A stretch of DNA of 64,000 bases from Tetragonia tetragonoides. Taxonomy: Eukaryota > Streptophyta > Magnoliopsida > Caryophyllales > Aizoaceae. Position numbers and translations under genes: made by a program. This document shows, in pieces, positions 1 to 13,024 of the stretch. How positions within the stretch are numbered: position 1 is the first letter of the stretch; each line of letters begins with the position of its first letter. The stretch covers positions 24,691,807-24,755,806 of the forward strand of contig CM076139.1 of assembly GCA_038025085.1 (NCBI GenBank), given 5' to 3'. The notes under the pieces were generated by a model that was not told the origin of the DNA, made no database searches, and saw only the letters and a program-made list of their open reading frames with translations.

Positions 1-1453
1 TATATAACCATAGCCATCATAGGCTCTCAATAACATAGCCATCACAGGCTCTCAAAAGTCCACTCTGGACCACTTCATAATCGAATCATAACGAGATTCT
101 AATTTTCATAAAAATAATTGTTCATCACCTAAGAGTCAATCTCTTAGGCTACTCGCCAACATGCCAAGGTATAAGTAGCTAATAAACCTAACAAGCCTCA
201 AACAAAAATAATTTGTATCAACTCATTCTCAAGTTCATACCTCAATCGATTACCCACCATGGGTTAATTCACAATGATATCCTCAATCACACACCTGTTC
301 GGGTTTATAACGATATTTACATCACAAGTTGGCACGGTTTTCCAAAGTATAACTTATTCTCGGGTTGCACTAACTATCACTAAAAGAGTTACCATAAACT
401 ACTCTTAAAGTACTCATATTGTCATCTCAACTACAATAACAAGCATCTATCTAAAAAGTATGCTCCTTTGCTCTTAATTCTTCACCATACTACAATCTAG
501 CTATAAACTCTCATCGACTTAAAAAACATCTTAAGCATATCAATAAGATGTAAACAATTCATGAACGATAATTTCAATCATGTTCAAGTATCATGACAAA
601 CCAATCAATATATGTGAAAATATAAACAAACATGTCTGACAATGAATGTTACACATGAATAAGTACTCAAATAACCGTATCATACGTCTCCACTGATAAG
701 AATGATGGTTACCTTTTGATTCAATCACCACAAATCACAAAGAACAAATCTGAAATCTGAAATCAAAACGCCCAATCTGAAAAAAAAACGCTCAAACGGA
801 CTATTAAACGAAGTTGAGATTTTCTAAAATTTGTCATACATGCTAAGGACACCCTAAGTTTAAATTCCACTGAACAGTTTGCACAAAGAATGTGTAGGTT
901 TTGAGATGTGATTCAACAAAGTTGGCGGATCTGAATCTTGTATCAGCACTGCGTTGCTTCAAGATAAAAATTGTTCGGGGTAGCAAACGGTCTCTAAACA
1001 TTATGAAACATTTCATTCTGGTTATAGACATCTATTTCTAAAATATATCCAAAAATCAATTACACACGATAAGTAGAACGGGAGAAACGAATTTTTGAAT
1101 CCAACAGTGTGTGCTGGACAGTTTCTAGGATTTTTGTGAGGTTTGCAAGAGAGAAAACGTGAGTGAGCTTTATGAACTCACTAGGGCACAAATTTAGAGG
1201 AAAGGAATCAGATTTAGGAGTGTCAATGGGTATTTATAGAGGTTAGGAAACTTGACCTAGTTAGAATTCTAATCCAGCTACAACACAACACAATTAAGAA
1301 AACTATATCTAGGGAAATATCTTTTTCTTTTCAAACACCAATTAATAAAGAAATAAATATAAATAAATATTTTTTTCTCCAAATATGCATATTCCAAATC
1401 AATTAATCACACTCTTGAATATAATAAATATTATAAATATGCGGGGTATTACA
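1..1453 (-). mobile_element. 3' LTR (partial) of a short-internal LTR retrotransposon
   Basis: This stretch is a second copy of the LTR at 1659-3783: base 1 matches about position 2329 there, and the similarity runs to the shared end GGGGTATTACA at 1453. On the minus strand the LTR opens TGTAATACCCC. About the last 670 bp lie beyond the left edge. It follows the polypurine tract on the minus strand, which makes it the 3' LTR. An open frame at 843-1031 (minus) recurs at 3135-3362 in the other copy, but nothing suggests a protein. Copies differ by scattered substitutions and small indels. Confidence 0.85.
1231..1238 (-). promoter_or_regulatory. LTR TATA box
   Basis: TATAAATA on the minus strand, about 215 bp inside the LTR start, in the context CCTCTATAAATACCC. 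The same box is present in the other LTR at 3562-3569. The position suits the U3/R boundary. Confidence 0.7.
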
Positions 1454-1658
1454 TTCTACCCTCCTTAAAAAGATTTTTTGCCTCGAAAATCACTAAGCAA
1501 CAACTAGGACATAAAAGTCCGATTCTTAGCCTTTGGGTTATGGGCCCACTAAAAATAAAATTCACGTAAAAAAGATTGGTATATAAGCACAACAAAGAAA
1601 AACGCGAGCATATAAAGATGCATGCGTTTACCCAAAACTAACCCGCTCTGATACCATT
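1454..1658 (-). mobile_element. Entire internal region (205 bp) with PPT and PBS
   Basis: Only about 205 bp separate the two LTRs. On the minus strand the segment begins with GGTATCAGAGC (PBS TGGTATCAGAGC at 1656-1645, matching initiator tRNA-Met) and ends with the purine-rich AAGGAGGGTAGA directly before the 3' LTR. There is no room for gag or pol. The PBS and PPT resemble those of the Tekay element at 35931-56017, so a chromovirus could have supplied the enzymes (inference). Confidence 0.85.
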
Positions 1659-3783
1659 TGTAACACCCTGGATTTCGGAACCAATAAATAATTTTATAAA
1701 TCAATAATATTTACAACAGCAGAAGAGTTTTATACACAATCCAGGGCGATATCGCCACACTCACTCCAACGAATGAGTGAACGCTAAACGGTACAACTCT
1801 CAACATACTCGATAGTCCAATAAATGACTATTCATAACAAAATATACAAGACCAACTTCTTGGCAGCTCTATTCGATCATCCAAACTTGATCTTCAATGC
1901 AATCTCTAAACCAATCACCAATCTACTCCCCCATGTACACGAATTTTGCATAGGTTCATCCTAGGCCCATCATTGAAGAGAAATGGACAACAAACACACG
2001 TAGCACAAAAGAAACCAGTCAAAAAAACTGAGTAATTCAACATTATATCGAACAATATACAATGTCATAATTTCATATGAATGTACTAAAAAACTATAAG
2101 TGCGATTGTATCACATAATCAAAACACAATTTAGGTCTTCTTAGACCTTATACTCAATCTCAAAGGATATAACTATAACTTTTCAAATCCGTAATATTCT
2201 TGTATACCACTTTGCTAATCACTCAATTAGCCCAAAACTTGTGTCATTTGCTCTTGGTCATTAACTCCTAGCTTTGGACATGAGGAAAGCAAACTGGCGG
2301 TGATAAAGCCGCAAAACCAATATCAAATATATAACCATAGCCATCATAGGCTCTCAATAACAGAGTCATCACAGGCTCTTAAAAGTCCACTGTGGACCGA
2401 TTCATAATCAAATCATAACGAGATTCCAATTTTCATAAATATAATTGTTCATCACCTAAGAGTCAATCTCTTAGGCTACTTGCCAACATGCCAGGTATGA
2501 GTAGCTAATAAACCTAATGAGCCTTAAAACAAAATAATTTGTATCAACTCATTCTCATGTTCATACCTCAATTGATTACCCATCATGGGTTAATTCACAA
2601 TGATATCCTCAATCACACACCTATTCAGGTTTATAATGATATATAAATCACAAGTTGGCACGGTTTTCCAAAGTATAACTTATTCTCGTGTTGCACTAAC
2701 TATCACTAAAATAGTTACCATAAACTACTCTTAAAGTACTCATATTGTCATCTCAACTAGAATAACAAGCATCTATCTAAAAAGTATGCTCCTTTACACT
2801 TAATTCATCCCAATACTACAATCTAGCTATAAACTCTCATCGAGTTAAACAACATCTTAAGCATATCAATAAGATGTAAACAATTCATGAACGATAATTT
2901 CAATCATGTTCAAGTATCATGACAAACCAATCAATACATGTAAAAATATAAACAAACATGTCTAAACAATGAAAATGAATGTTATACATGAATAAGTACT
3001 CAAATAACAGTATCATACGTCTCCACTGATAAGAATGATGGTTACCTTTCGATTCAATCACCACAAATCACAAAGAACAAATCTGAAATCTGAAATCAGC
3101 ACGCCCAATGTGAAACAAATGCTTGAAAGGACCATCAAACAAAGTTGAGATCCTCTAAAATTTGGTGTACATGATGAGGACACCCTAAGGTTAAATTCCA
3201 CCAAACGGTTTGCACAAAGAATGTGTAGGTTTTGAGATATGATTGCACAAAGTAGGCAGATCTGAATCTCGTATCAGCACTGCGTTGCTTCAAGAGATAA
3301 CTTGTTTTGGGTATCAAACGGTCTCTAAAAATTATGAAACTTTGCAGTATGGTTATAGCCATCTAGATCTCAAATATATACAAAAATAAACTACAAACGA
3401 TATACAGAACTGGAGAAACGGATTTTTCAATCCAATTGTGTGTGCCGGACAGTTTCTAGGGTTTTTGTGAGGTTTGCAAGAGAGAAAACATGAGTGAGCT
3501 TTATGAACTCACTAGGGCATGAATTTAGAGGAAGAGAATCAGACTTAGGAGTGTGAATGGGTATTTATAGAGGTTAGGAAACTTGACTTAGTTAGAATTG
3601 TAATCCAATTACAACACAACTCAATTAAGGAAACTATATCAAGGGAAATATTTTTTCTTTTCAAACACCAATTAATAAGGAAATAAATATTAATAAATAT
3701 TATTTCCTCCAAATATGCATATTCCAAATCAATTAATCACACTATTAAATATAATAAATACTATAAATATGTGGGGTATTACA
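1659..3783 (-). mobile_element. 5' LTR of the short-internal LTR retrotransposon
   Basis: A 2125-bp LTR with TG...CA ends: plus-strand TGTAACACCC at 1659 and GGGGTATTACA ending at 3783. The PBS lies just below 1659, so this is the 5' LTR on the minus strand. Its upper end interrupts LINE ORF2. The base pairs at 3784-3788 (TCTTC) would be one copy of the target duplication; the partner is outside the window. Confidence 0.88.
3562..3569 (-). promoter_or_regulatory. TATA box of the 5' LTR
   Basis: TATAAATA on the minus strand, the counterpart of 1231-1238 in the other LTR. Confidence 0.7.
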
Positions 3784-5387
3784 TCTTCCATATTTATCTT
3801 AAGAGTCATTCATCCTCTCTTACTAGTGGATTTTCTAAAAACATTTGAAATTTCAAGCGTAAGTAAGATATTATCATGAATAGATCGTTTAGGGACAAAG
3901 GTTCCTTGCAAAGGACTAATAATTTTTGTTAAGATAGGGCGAAGACGGTTAACTAAGATTTTAGCTATGATTTTATATAATACATTACAAAGACTAATTG
4001 ACCTATAATGAATAATTGTTTCAAGTTGTCTACTTTGGGAACTAATGTGATAAATCTATGATTAACTGCACGAAGCAGGTTACCATGCCGAAAAAAATCT
4101 TGGATTCCATCAATTAAATGTTTACTTAAAATGTTACAGTACTGAGCCAGAAACCCATCAGGCCCCAGGCTTTATACGCATCAAGCTGAAATACTGCATT
4201 TTGTTTTTTAATGGCAGTAACAGGGCCAATAATAGATTCATTATATTCTGAACTAGTGCAGCAGGGAATGTCCTGGAGAATATTACTACCAGGACCATTA
4301 TTCATATATTTAAAGCTTGAGGTGGAAAATTTTAGTATTATGATCACCTTTAGGCAACCAATATTTTTTCGCTAGAGTGCCCTAATACTTTTAACCAAAT
4401 AAAAGCAATTTTTCTCGTTGACTAATGAGCCCAGCCAAAATGTGATAAAGCCATTGATTATGAATGTCAGAAATGAGTTGTTGTTCAATACTATTAATTT
4501 TGTCATAATTGTGCTCTAGCTTATTACCAATATGTCGGAATTTTATGTAATGCCAAGTTTTAAGAGGGCCTTTGATATACCATAACCTCCGAACAATGTT
4601 ATACATTTGGGTACCTGAAATGTTTCCAATTTTTTGGAACGATTTGGCACGAATCTTTATTATGAGCCCATGCTTGGTGGAAATGAAATGGTCTTTGGAG
4701 TACGGTACTTGATGTGTAGTATCTAGTATAATTGGAGCATGATTGGAGCTAGTAAAGTTTCCAACAAAGATTTTAGCTATTACTATATTGAAGGTACAAA
4801 CTGAAGGAGCATAAAACTCGGTCTAATTTTTCGTATATGAGTTGATTTGAGTCGAGTTTTTGTACGTAAAAGAGCTACCAGAATGTCAAACGCACCAAGA
4901 CTATTTAAGTCGAGCATATCTTTGTGGATGACGGAATCATCCCCCAGTTTTATCAGAGGGGCAAGCTAGCTCATTTAGATCACCAATCAAACACCATGGT
5001 GCTGGCCATTGAGAGATTTCATTTTGCATCTCTCCCCAAAAAGGATCACTGTCTTGTTCTTGTGTTGGAGCATAAACAGTAGCCAAAATGCTATCTAAAT
5101 TTGTTTTATGGTCATGGACAACAAGCTTCAGAATTTGATCAGAAACTTGAGATACTTGAGCTAAAGAATTGTCAAAAACTAGCATGCCAGCTGAATGGTT
5201 AACATGATTAACAACAACGATTTGTCCAAATCCCAAGCTACGAGCAATGCGATGACTATTAAGCGACAAAACTAATGTTTCTGATAAAAAAAAAAATGTT
5301 AGGTTTATATTTATTTCGGATGAATCTCAACTCTAGTTAAGTTTCAAGACTTTTTATACCTCGAGCATTCCAACTAATAATCCTCAT
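3784..5387 (-). pseudogene. LINE ORF2: endonuclease and N-terminal reverse transcriptase
   Basis: ORF2 of a plant L1-type LINE, which would nick target DNA and prime reverse transcription there. It begins at 5387 with MRIISWNARG, the usual start of the AP-endonuclease domain. The open stretch 5269-4937 holds YAPTQEQDSDPFWGEM and LIGDLNELACPSDKTGG, endonuclease motifs. Further down come SNHAPIIL-like residues near 4740 and the RT start: LDAYKA breaks frame by one base near 4170 and resumes as GPDGFLAQYC, followed by degraded residues like RPISLCNVIYK near 3990. Several stops and shifts make it dead. The LTR element at 3783 cuts off the rest of RT. Confidence 0.85.
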
Positions 5388-6065
5388 AATAACCAAGGGG
5401 GTGAATTCTTACTATTTGTAGTACGTAAAACAACAACTCATAGGTTACAAATAGCATCCATAGTGATTTGAAAGTAATCACATGGGGCTGATTACATAAA
5501 TATAGAAGAATAAAATCCCAATCTAAAAAAGACTTTCGCATGTGAAAGCATGCTCTCTTAGCAATAGGCCGGAGAAATTTATGTACCTAACAAATATGGT
5601 GAAGACTAGTATACACAATGGAAAATTTAAGCATAAGGAGGTGTCCAAGCAAATAGTGTTGAGGGCAAAAAGAGAAGCTCCCAGAGACTACTTGTAAACA
5701 ATTATAAAATAGGCTAACATAATTAAACTGCCAGTCGTAAATACACTTTGTAACAGTGTATGAGCTATAAAACCAGTACAAGCAACTGGAATTCCAACTT
5801 AACCAATAAGTTATGAAAAAGCATGGAACAAGAGAAGCCAAGGTAAATAGAACCACTGCAAATAACACATAAACTGGGTATTTGTTATTGATTCACCATA
5901 TATACATGAAAGCTTTTACTGGCTAAAGCAACTCTTTCCTACATCGAAGATATACAGAGCATTAGAAAGTGCAAAAAGGTCCAGTCTAGCCACCAAAATC
6001 CATCCCATAAAGCCATGTCTACTGTCCAAGAGACCTATTAAGATGCCCATAGTACTTCAGCCTTC
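5388..6065 (-). other. LINE inter-ORF spacer, part 3
   Basis: No convincing coding frame. This segment lies directly upstream (minus strand) of ORF2 and ends at the left TSD of element E1. It joins 14216-14330 across E1. The open frame at 5587-5868 is hydrophobic but has no recognisable domain. Placement as LINE spacer is inferred from the order of the LINE pieces. Confidence 0.55.
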
Positions 6066-6070
6066 GCATC
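6066..6070. repeat. Left target-site duplication of E1 (GCATC)
   Basis: GCATC immediately before the LTR start TGTAAGGACC; the identical 5 bp follow the other LTR at 14211-14215. Confidence 0.92.
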
Positions 6071-7640
6071 TGTAAGGACCCAGGATGTCTACGGCCACGG
6101 AGTGCGTCCTTATAGAAAATTTGTAAGCTGGGGGCTTTAGATAAGTTTAAGGGACCATCGAGTTAGAAACGATTTTGTAAAGACTTGAATTGAATAAAAA
6201 TCATGAAAGAGGTCACAAATGTACTATCGGCGTTTTATCGAATGAACAAACCGAAAGGACAACCCAATAGCACGATAAGTGAAATGATCATGTTTTTAGA
6301 AAGATTCCCGCTCATATGGAACATTTGAGTACCCAAGAATAATAGGTTCAGGGGCGAAGGTACGAGGTGGGAAGGTGTTAGGCACCCAACTCGTCCGTAT
6401 TATGACGGCCTCTACTAACTCAAGTTTGCTTAATAATTCAAAGATATGATTCCCACACAAACTGGATTAACAACCTAGATTTAGACTATTAATTGGTTCA
6501 TCACAAGCATCACAACATTTATTTTTAACCCTTATTTAGACATGCATTCGATTGACAAATTGGGCAGCACAACGACTAAACAGACAATATTTAGGAAGCG
6601 ATAAAAAAACGTGTACTAGCATGATATCTACATTTTGACTACTAGAAAATAAACAATTAAGCAAGTAATTTAATTTGAGCCCTCAGGAGTTAGTACCTGA
6701 ACTGTAAGCTATGTTTGACAAAAATAGTAAAGACAAGATCTCAAGATTGGAAGAAAGAGGGGGAAGCTCTGTGTAATACTCCCGAGAATAGAATAGAATT
6801 GTTTATGGAAGAAAGAGGGAGAAGCTCAGAGTTAATACTACTGAGAATAGAGGGTGTCAACTGTAGACTATATGTTTTGAACTGAGGGAGGAGGGTCGTA
6901 TTTATAGGCGCAGGGAAGTAGGGTTGGACGGCTGAAAAGGAGATGAAAATTGAATTGGGCTTGAAAAATGAGTCGGGCCAGAAGCCACGTCAGCGCCGCT
7001 AGCGGCCCTAGGTTTTATCCCTGGGCCGCTGACAGTTGTCAGCTTTCCAGGTGGATGTTTGACGAGCCATATCTCACTTGTTTGGGCTCGAAAGTAGATG
7101 CTTCAAGATGCTTTGGTTAGCTTATTGGGTTTAGTTACAAATGGTTTTCGTTTCAGGCCCAAATGTTTTGTGGATATTGAGATATACCCGAAAGAGTAAG
7201 GAGAGATTAGTTTTAGAGTACGCATCAATGTTGGGCTCGTAACTCCTTGGTTGGAAATGTGGTGTGGGCTCATGATATGCCATTGGAAAGGTATTTGAAT
7301 AAGGAATCCAAAAATATAAGGCTCACAAATTAATTCAACCAAATAAACTCCCAAATGGGGCTGGAAATACGGTCCATAGTATTCGGCTACATCTGTTTTG
7401 ACCCTTGACTTTGTTTGGCCATAACTCTTAGGTGTGGAATCGTATTTGGACACGAAAGGAAGTGATAGAAAGCTCTTCAAAGGGGTTTTTAAACGAAGGG
7501 GAAATGAAGGAGTGATCAAGGAAAAACTTGAGACCTTATTTTACCTATCAAAGCAAAAATAGCAGTTCAAGTTTATAAATTACTCCTTTCATCATCGGGC
7601 TTTTGCGGAGAAATCTGAAGGCGCTTTTTTGGCGTCTACA
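6071..7640 (-). repeat. E1 3' LTR
   Basis: A 1570-bp LTR from TGTAAGGACC to GGCGTCTACA (plus-strand reading). It is the longer copy and retains the TATA region that the other E1 LTR has lost. It includes a GC-rich palindromic core AGCGCCGCTAGCGGC near 6993. Confidence 0.9.
6899..6906 (-). promoter_or_regulatory. TATA box in E1 3' LTR
   Basis: TATAAATA on the minus strand, about 735 bp inside the LTR and downstream of the GC-rich palindrome. The 5' LTR lacks this segment. Confidence 0.65.
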
Positions 7641-7655
7641 GAAGCCCCCACTTTG
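7641..7655 (-). promoter_or_regulatory. E1 polypurine tract
   Basis: On the minus strand AAAGTGGGGGCTTC sits directly before the 3' LTR. The same tract precedes the 3' LTR in E2 (40643) and in the Tat element (16779). Confidence 0.8.
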
Positions 7656-10600
7656 ATCGAGCTTGAGCAAAAGCGAAGATCAAAGTATTCCGAATGCGAC
7701 ATGCAGGATGCTGATGTGCACATGGTGTGTGAGAGTGTACAGCATGTATGTGTATGAAGACAAACCTGAGTTTGGACATGCTCGTAGCGTGCTAAGATTT
7801 CATCTCTGTGAACACAAGAGAAAATCAAGGTTATGGTTAGCAGGAGAGAACACCGCTCGTAGATGGTCTAAACGTCTACTGGGGACATGTATTCATAGTG
7901 AATGAAAAAGTTAGTAATACTTTGAGAATGATCAACGTAGAGTGCTTCGACAAACAGTGACTAAACACCGCTCGGCGGGTGTCGAGATTCCGTCTCTGCA
8001 TGAGAAAAGAAAAAGTCAACGAGACGGCGCGATTAAAAATAATGGCTGTAAAATGGAAAGTAACACTGGTGAGAGTGAATAGTATAAATGCTTTATTGAG
8101 CAAACAGTGACTAAACACCACTCGGCAGATGCCGAGATTCCGTCCCTGCACAAGAAACGAAAAGGTCGACGAGACAGCGCGATCAAAATGACGGCTATAA
8201 AATGGTTAAAACATATGAACAGTTTAAATGCAAGAGGTTAAGCAATCATTGACTGAAACATATAAAAAATAAAGGACATTATAATGCAATAAATTAAGCA
8301 ATCATTGACTGACACAAAATAAGTAACCTCATAGAAGGACAGTTTAACCGCAATAGCTTAAGAAATCATTGACTGACCCCAAAATAAGTAACCTCGCAGA
8401 AGGACAGTTTAACAGCAATAGCTTAAGCAATCATTGACTGACCCAAAATTTGTGACCTCGCAGAATGACAGTTTAACCGCAATAACTTAAGCGATCATTG
8501 ACTGACCCAAAAATTTGTGATATTGAGATATTTGGTAAGGCCGATAGACTTTTCGGGCTTGAAAAATAATTTTGGCACTCTGGGCGGTATAACTTGTCGC
8601 ATCGTAGATCCGGGCTTTAGTATCTGGGACCTGCAAAAATAATCGGGTTAGTTTTACCTGAAAATAGTTGGTACCGTAAAATGGGCCAACTGTCGAATTT
8701 TAATTTGTGGGCCAAATAGACTTGCTCCCGCGCGCTTGGTACTGATATCTGCCGCGAACGAACTGAAATAACGGTTTCTAGGCTAGAACAAAGTCGGGGG
8801 ACAACAGAGGGCCCGCGCGCTTGGCTATTGTTGCAAGGTTATTTTCATTCTTGGTTGTAGTCGGAAGGTCGCTTCTGGGCTTGATCATGAGTTTCGAGCT
8901 TGCTGGTTTCGATGGAGAGTGGGTAGACTCAAACCTGTAGTGAAAATATGCAAATAGGGAAAAGATGCAATAGACATGCCCGACCAACCATGACAAGATG
9001 CACAACACATGACATAGTAATAAGTACGGGGCAAAGGGGATTTGACATGTAAACATGCAGGGACTCAAGATGCTGAGAAGTTCTGTACACATGCATGCCT
9101 TTGAAGGCGACTCTAGTACTTATGGGAATATGATGTATGCGGACTCTATTGACTCACAGCTTCATGCAGCCTAACCTAACATGCATGACTCTCCTATAGG
9201 ATCTGAAGAGGGTCTTCATATGGGAAAAGTTTTGTGATCAAGAATTTCATTCCTGTGGTGATCTTGGCAGAGTATGAGACAAGTGGACAAAACTGGGTGC
9301 AGTCAAGGAAGAAGCAGCCCCTAGTTTGATGTGTGGTTCTTGATGGTTAAGACCTACTCGAGGAGCTATGGGTGTTGATGCGGCGGTACAAAATATCCTA
9401 ACTTAAGGTATGGGGACGAAATGGCCAACTTGGAACGTAGCGGACAAAGAAACCTCATTCTAAAAAAGCTCCCAGTTGGGAAGTCTATGTACAATCCTGC
9501 GAGAAAGGTGATGAGTATGACTCTAGATGACTGACCAAAGAGTGCTTACATGAGAAACAATGCTTTAAATCCTCAGAAATTTAAGTTGCCTCAAGATGTT
9601 GAATTTGTTTTATATTTTTTTTTTTTTATTTCCGTAACTTTTGCCTAGGCCGCCCATTCGGGTTTTCAACCTACCGGGCTCTTTTTTTTTTAGCCTTAGA
9701 TGAGAATGGTGGAATGGGAGAACTCCTTATGATCATGTGACAAAGGGGTTGTCGTGGCCGAACCTCCTTGAGGTTTTCTACGTATCCAGTGTGTCGAATC
9801 AGGCCAACGTAGTTCAGGACTATACAATTGAATGGTCGTACCTCTTGGAGGGCTTTTGGGTTGCAATGTTAGGCTGGGTTAAGGTGTCAAAGAAAGGATA
9901 AAGGCTCGAAGAAACCCAATGTAAATCCCGTCCCCAAAGTATGCTATATGGTATAGAAGCTTGTGATCTGGGCAAGGTGGCTAAAAGACCTATGTTTAGG
10001 TAAAGCCATTGTTTGGTTGTGCTTGAAGTGTTTGCACTTTTTTGGATCTTTGATCGCTCTCGACTTTTTTTCTCTTTTGGTTTTTTTTTGTTTTTGCTCT
10101 TCAACTTTCGAGTTCTCTCTTCTTCTTTTTTTTTTTTTGCATTTCTCTCGGTGGCTTTTTTTTTGTGGGTCGGTCCACCTTGCCCAGAAGGTTGCTTCTA
10201 TTCCCATGTCGCACACATCCATTCCCCGGGTAAGGATGATGTGGTTAAGAAATGAAATGCTATGTGTTTAAGGCTCAAAGGGTTGCAAGTGGTAATGATG
10301 TATAGGGTAGTAAAGGATATTGATCTAAGGTGCCAAATGAATGCCTACTGTCCTCAGCACGGACGGTTCAACCGTAGGTCCTCTATGGGGATGATCATTA
10401 GGGAGTTTTTGTTTGATGTTTTCCACAATGAAGGCTTTCTTTTGAATTTTTTTTTTTTGATTTTTTTTTTATTCCTTCATAGGCAACTTAAGTTCGTCAT
10501 AGGATTCAACAAAGAACAATAATGGGAATCAAAATGCAATCATCATTGAATCGAAGAAAAGCATTACACGAGAAGTAAGCTAGACTCTATGGACGAATTG

Positions 10601-10924
10601 AAAACACAAACTAGACATCATTAAACTTGACTGGACTCGACTAGACTTGCACACTAGGAGACTTCGACTCTCTTCAACTTCTCGACCACAGGCTGTTCAT
10701 AGGGATATGAAGGACAGCCCCCTGTAGATACTTGCGTTGTTCACGACTTAAGTGGAATTATTAAGAATATTATCTTCAATTAGGATGCCCACTGCATAGA
10801 GCCGGTTCTAGGAGTCAATTGGTTGATACTTGAGGTGTTCCTTGTAAGCAGGTTGCAGGTTCTTGATGAGTTGGCGGATTTAATCAGTTTGCGATGGTCG
10901 CTCAACGAGTTCGGCTATCTTTAG
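7656..10924 (-). other. E1 noncoding 3' region
   Basis: About 3.3 kb between gag and the PPT without a supported gene. It contains tandem repeats (8225-8520), poly-T runs near 9620, 10130 and 10450, and sequence shared with E2 (about 40660-43650) and, in reverse, with E3 (about 60950-64000). Short open frames on both strands differ between copies and are not conserved. Confidence 0.7.
8225..8520 (-). repeat. About 65-bp tandem repeats near the E1 3' LTR
   Basis: Four to five imperfect units of about 65 bp, each with the core AGCAATCATTGACTGAC (plus-strand reading) followed by variable sequence and CAGTTTAACCGCAATAGC. They lie about 600 bp from the 3' LTR. Confidence 0.85.
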
Positions 10925-11707
10925 CTACCAACGCCAAAGGAAGGCAGTGAATCCCTCATCTTCTTCTTGTTTGGTTATCTCTAACTCTCGAAGGGTCATA
11001 GGTAGAGCAACATTTTCCTTGTAGCGTGCAAGGAAGATTGTAGTGAAATCTGACCAAGTGCGGTAGTCCTCCAAATTCAAGGTGTAGAACCAACGACGAG
11101 TTGGGGCATCAAGAGTCTGTGGGAACAAGTGAATGTAGATATATTTGTCAACTCCTCTTAAACCCATGGCAGTAGTGAAGGATTTGAGGTGGTCTTGTGG
11201 ATTATCAGTGCTAGTGAATGTCGGAACCTCGAGCATGGAGAATTTGGCTGGAAGCTTTCCCTTGACTTTGGGATTGACTTTACCAACATTAGCATGGTAG
11301 TTGGCAAACAGGCCGCTAATTTCAAGCACAGAATTAATCTTAGCTAACTTGGCATTTGGTCCTTCTTCCTCAGAGTCGGAGTCAGAGAGGATTATAGCTT
11401 CATCCTCTTTCTTCTCTTCTAAATCTTCAACCTTGAGTCGCACCCTTTCTAACTCACTCATGAGCTCATCAAGCCTCTCGTCGGTGGTTTTGACCATGGT
11501 GAAGTTTGGGGGTGTGATCGGTGAGGTAAGGGATGTATTGAGTGGTGGCGAGCTTTGTGGTGGTGATGGATTATGGGGTGATGGCCTTTTGGAATGTGGT
11601 GGTGTCTTGGATGTAGCTTGTACACGAACTAGTCTGCCGGATGATCGAGCCCAACCTTTGTCACCGTAATTCTTCCTCGAGCCCCCAATCCTGAACACAA
11701 GTCTCAA
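10925..11707 (-). pseudogene. E1 gag
   Basis: Encodes a Tat/Ogre-type capsid (retrotransposon gag family), which would form the particle that packages element RNA. The 260-codon frame starts MRLVFRIGGSRKNYG, has a Pro/Ser-rich stretch (about 30-70), a coiled-coil-like charged segment ERLDELMSELERVRLK (about 76-100), an acidic run SDSDSEEE (about 108), then the capsid core with DNPQDHLKSFTTAMG, LDAPTRRWFYTLNLEDYRTW and ITKQEEDEGFTAF. It ends at an in-frame TAG after RRW-like residues; homology continues with KIAELVERPSQTD and KNLQPAYKEHLKY to about 10800 past two more stops. E2 and E3 carry the same protein with other lesions. No zinc knuckle is seen. Confidence 0.85.
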
Positions 11708-13024
11708 CTTAGAAAGACGTCAAAGAAAGGACTTGAAAACGAAGACTCATGATTTTTAGAATACCCTTGATAGCTCCTAAGGTGAATGTGCTTATAGACG
11801 TCTATATGAACTTGAATGCATGATGATGACAATGCAATGACAGACTTACGACAACAATATGCAAGATGCATGACGGACTGACCTTGACATGTATGACAAT
11901 GAATTGACGCAAAATGACCGTAGAAGACTTATGATTGACTCGTCTAGACTTCTAATGCATGAGACGTAGTGAATAAATGAAGACATTGATGAATGCAAGA
12001 CTTGGACTTTTGTACAAATGCTGATGCAAAATTACGGCAATGTATGCATGACGATTAGTTATGAATCTTAGCATGGAGCGTCTAATACGTACAATGCAAT
12101 TGAAAGAAATGAAAAAGAAGAAAATAAAAACCAAAGCCTAAATGCCCGATTATTTCCCCTAATATCAAAGGAAAAAATGAAGTTGATGAACGAAAATGAG
12201 AAAAATAGAAAAAGATGGACCATCCTATTTTATTTTTTTACTAGACTCAACGAAAATGGAAAATGGGATAAATAAATAAATAAATAAGAAAATTTCGACA
12301 ATTTTTTTATTTTTCGAATTTTGTTTTCGGCTTTTTTTTTTTTTTTGTAACGCCATTTTTTTTGCTTTTCTTTTTTTTTTTGCCGAATCTGAATTACATC
12401 AAAACAAAAAAGAAAAAAAGAAAAATAAAAATATGGGAGAGGGGAATTGGAGAGACTGACTCCTTTTTTTTTGGCTAAAAAGGTCCTAGAAAATTGTTCA
12501 TGACTTCGACGCTATTTGAAAATATATCATCGGGGAAACGAGTGCTCATTGAGTTGAATTCTCGCACTAATTTTGGGCATTAGGAACTAGCTAAAAATAA
12601 AAGAAAGGACTCCTAGCACGTAAGTACATGTTGGCACATAGTCACGGTATTCATGCATTCAGGCAAGCATTATAACAACGCAGTTTACAGGCAAACATGT
12701 GATCAGACGGGCATTACAATGACACATGCACAACAAGCAACCAAATGCACGAATGTGGGCTAGAGGCTTTTGGCTCCTATGAGGTTACCATGACAAATTA
12801 CAATTTCCGTTCAGCGGATTGTCGACACATCAATTGTAATTCTTTTTCACCAACAAGGATTGATGTCTCATGGGTAAGGAAGCGTCGATTTGCACGATAG
12901 GACAACTGTATATTCCTTTAGATATACGGGTTGTCTACGAGTTGCGACACAAACTTCTTTGAGGGTCGATAAGGATCAAAAGGTTGTGCCAAGGTGACTT
13001 TCGAGTCTCACCCTCTTAAATAAA
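11708..13024 (-). other. E1 leader between PBS and gag
   Basis: About 1.3 kb with no supported gene. It is AT-rich with T runs (12290-12480) and many TGCATGA/GACAATGCA-like words at 11810-12130. The same leader occurs in E2 (44582-45958) and E3 (58687-60018), so it is an element feature and may hold RNA packaging signals (inference). Confidence 0.7.

Noticed and set aside
843..1031. Short minus ORF shared with 3135-3362
   Set aside because: Sharing is explained by LTR identity; no domain and the two ends differ.
1645..1660. tRNA-like GCTCTGATACCATT
   Set aside because: It is a primer binding site, not a tRNA gene; same at 53292-53303.
5587..5868. Hydrophobic 93-codon minus ORF
   Set aside because: AT-rich composition produces such frames; no start context or homology recognised.
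7663..7905. Plus-strand ORF near the E1 PPT
   Set aside because: Overlaps PPT and repeats; E2 has no intact counterpart.
11301..11669. Plus-strand open frame of 122 codons
   Set aside because: It is the antisense shadow of E1 gag; a similar shadow occurs in E2 (44065-44490) and E3.
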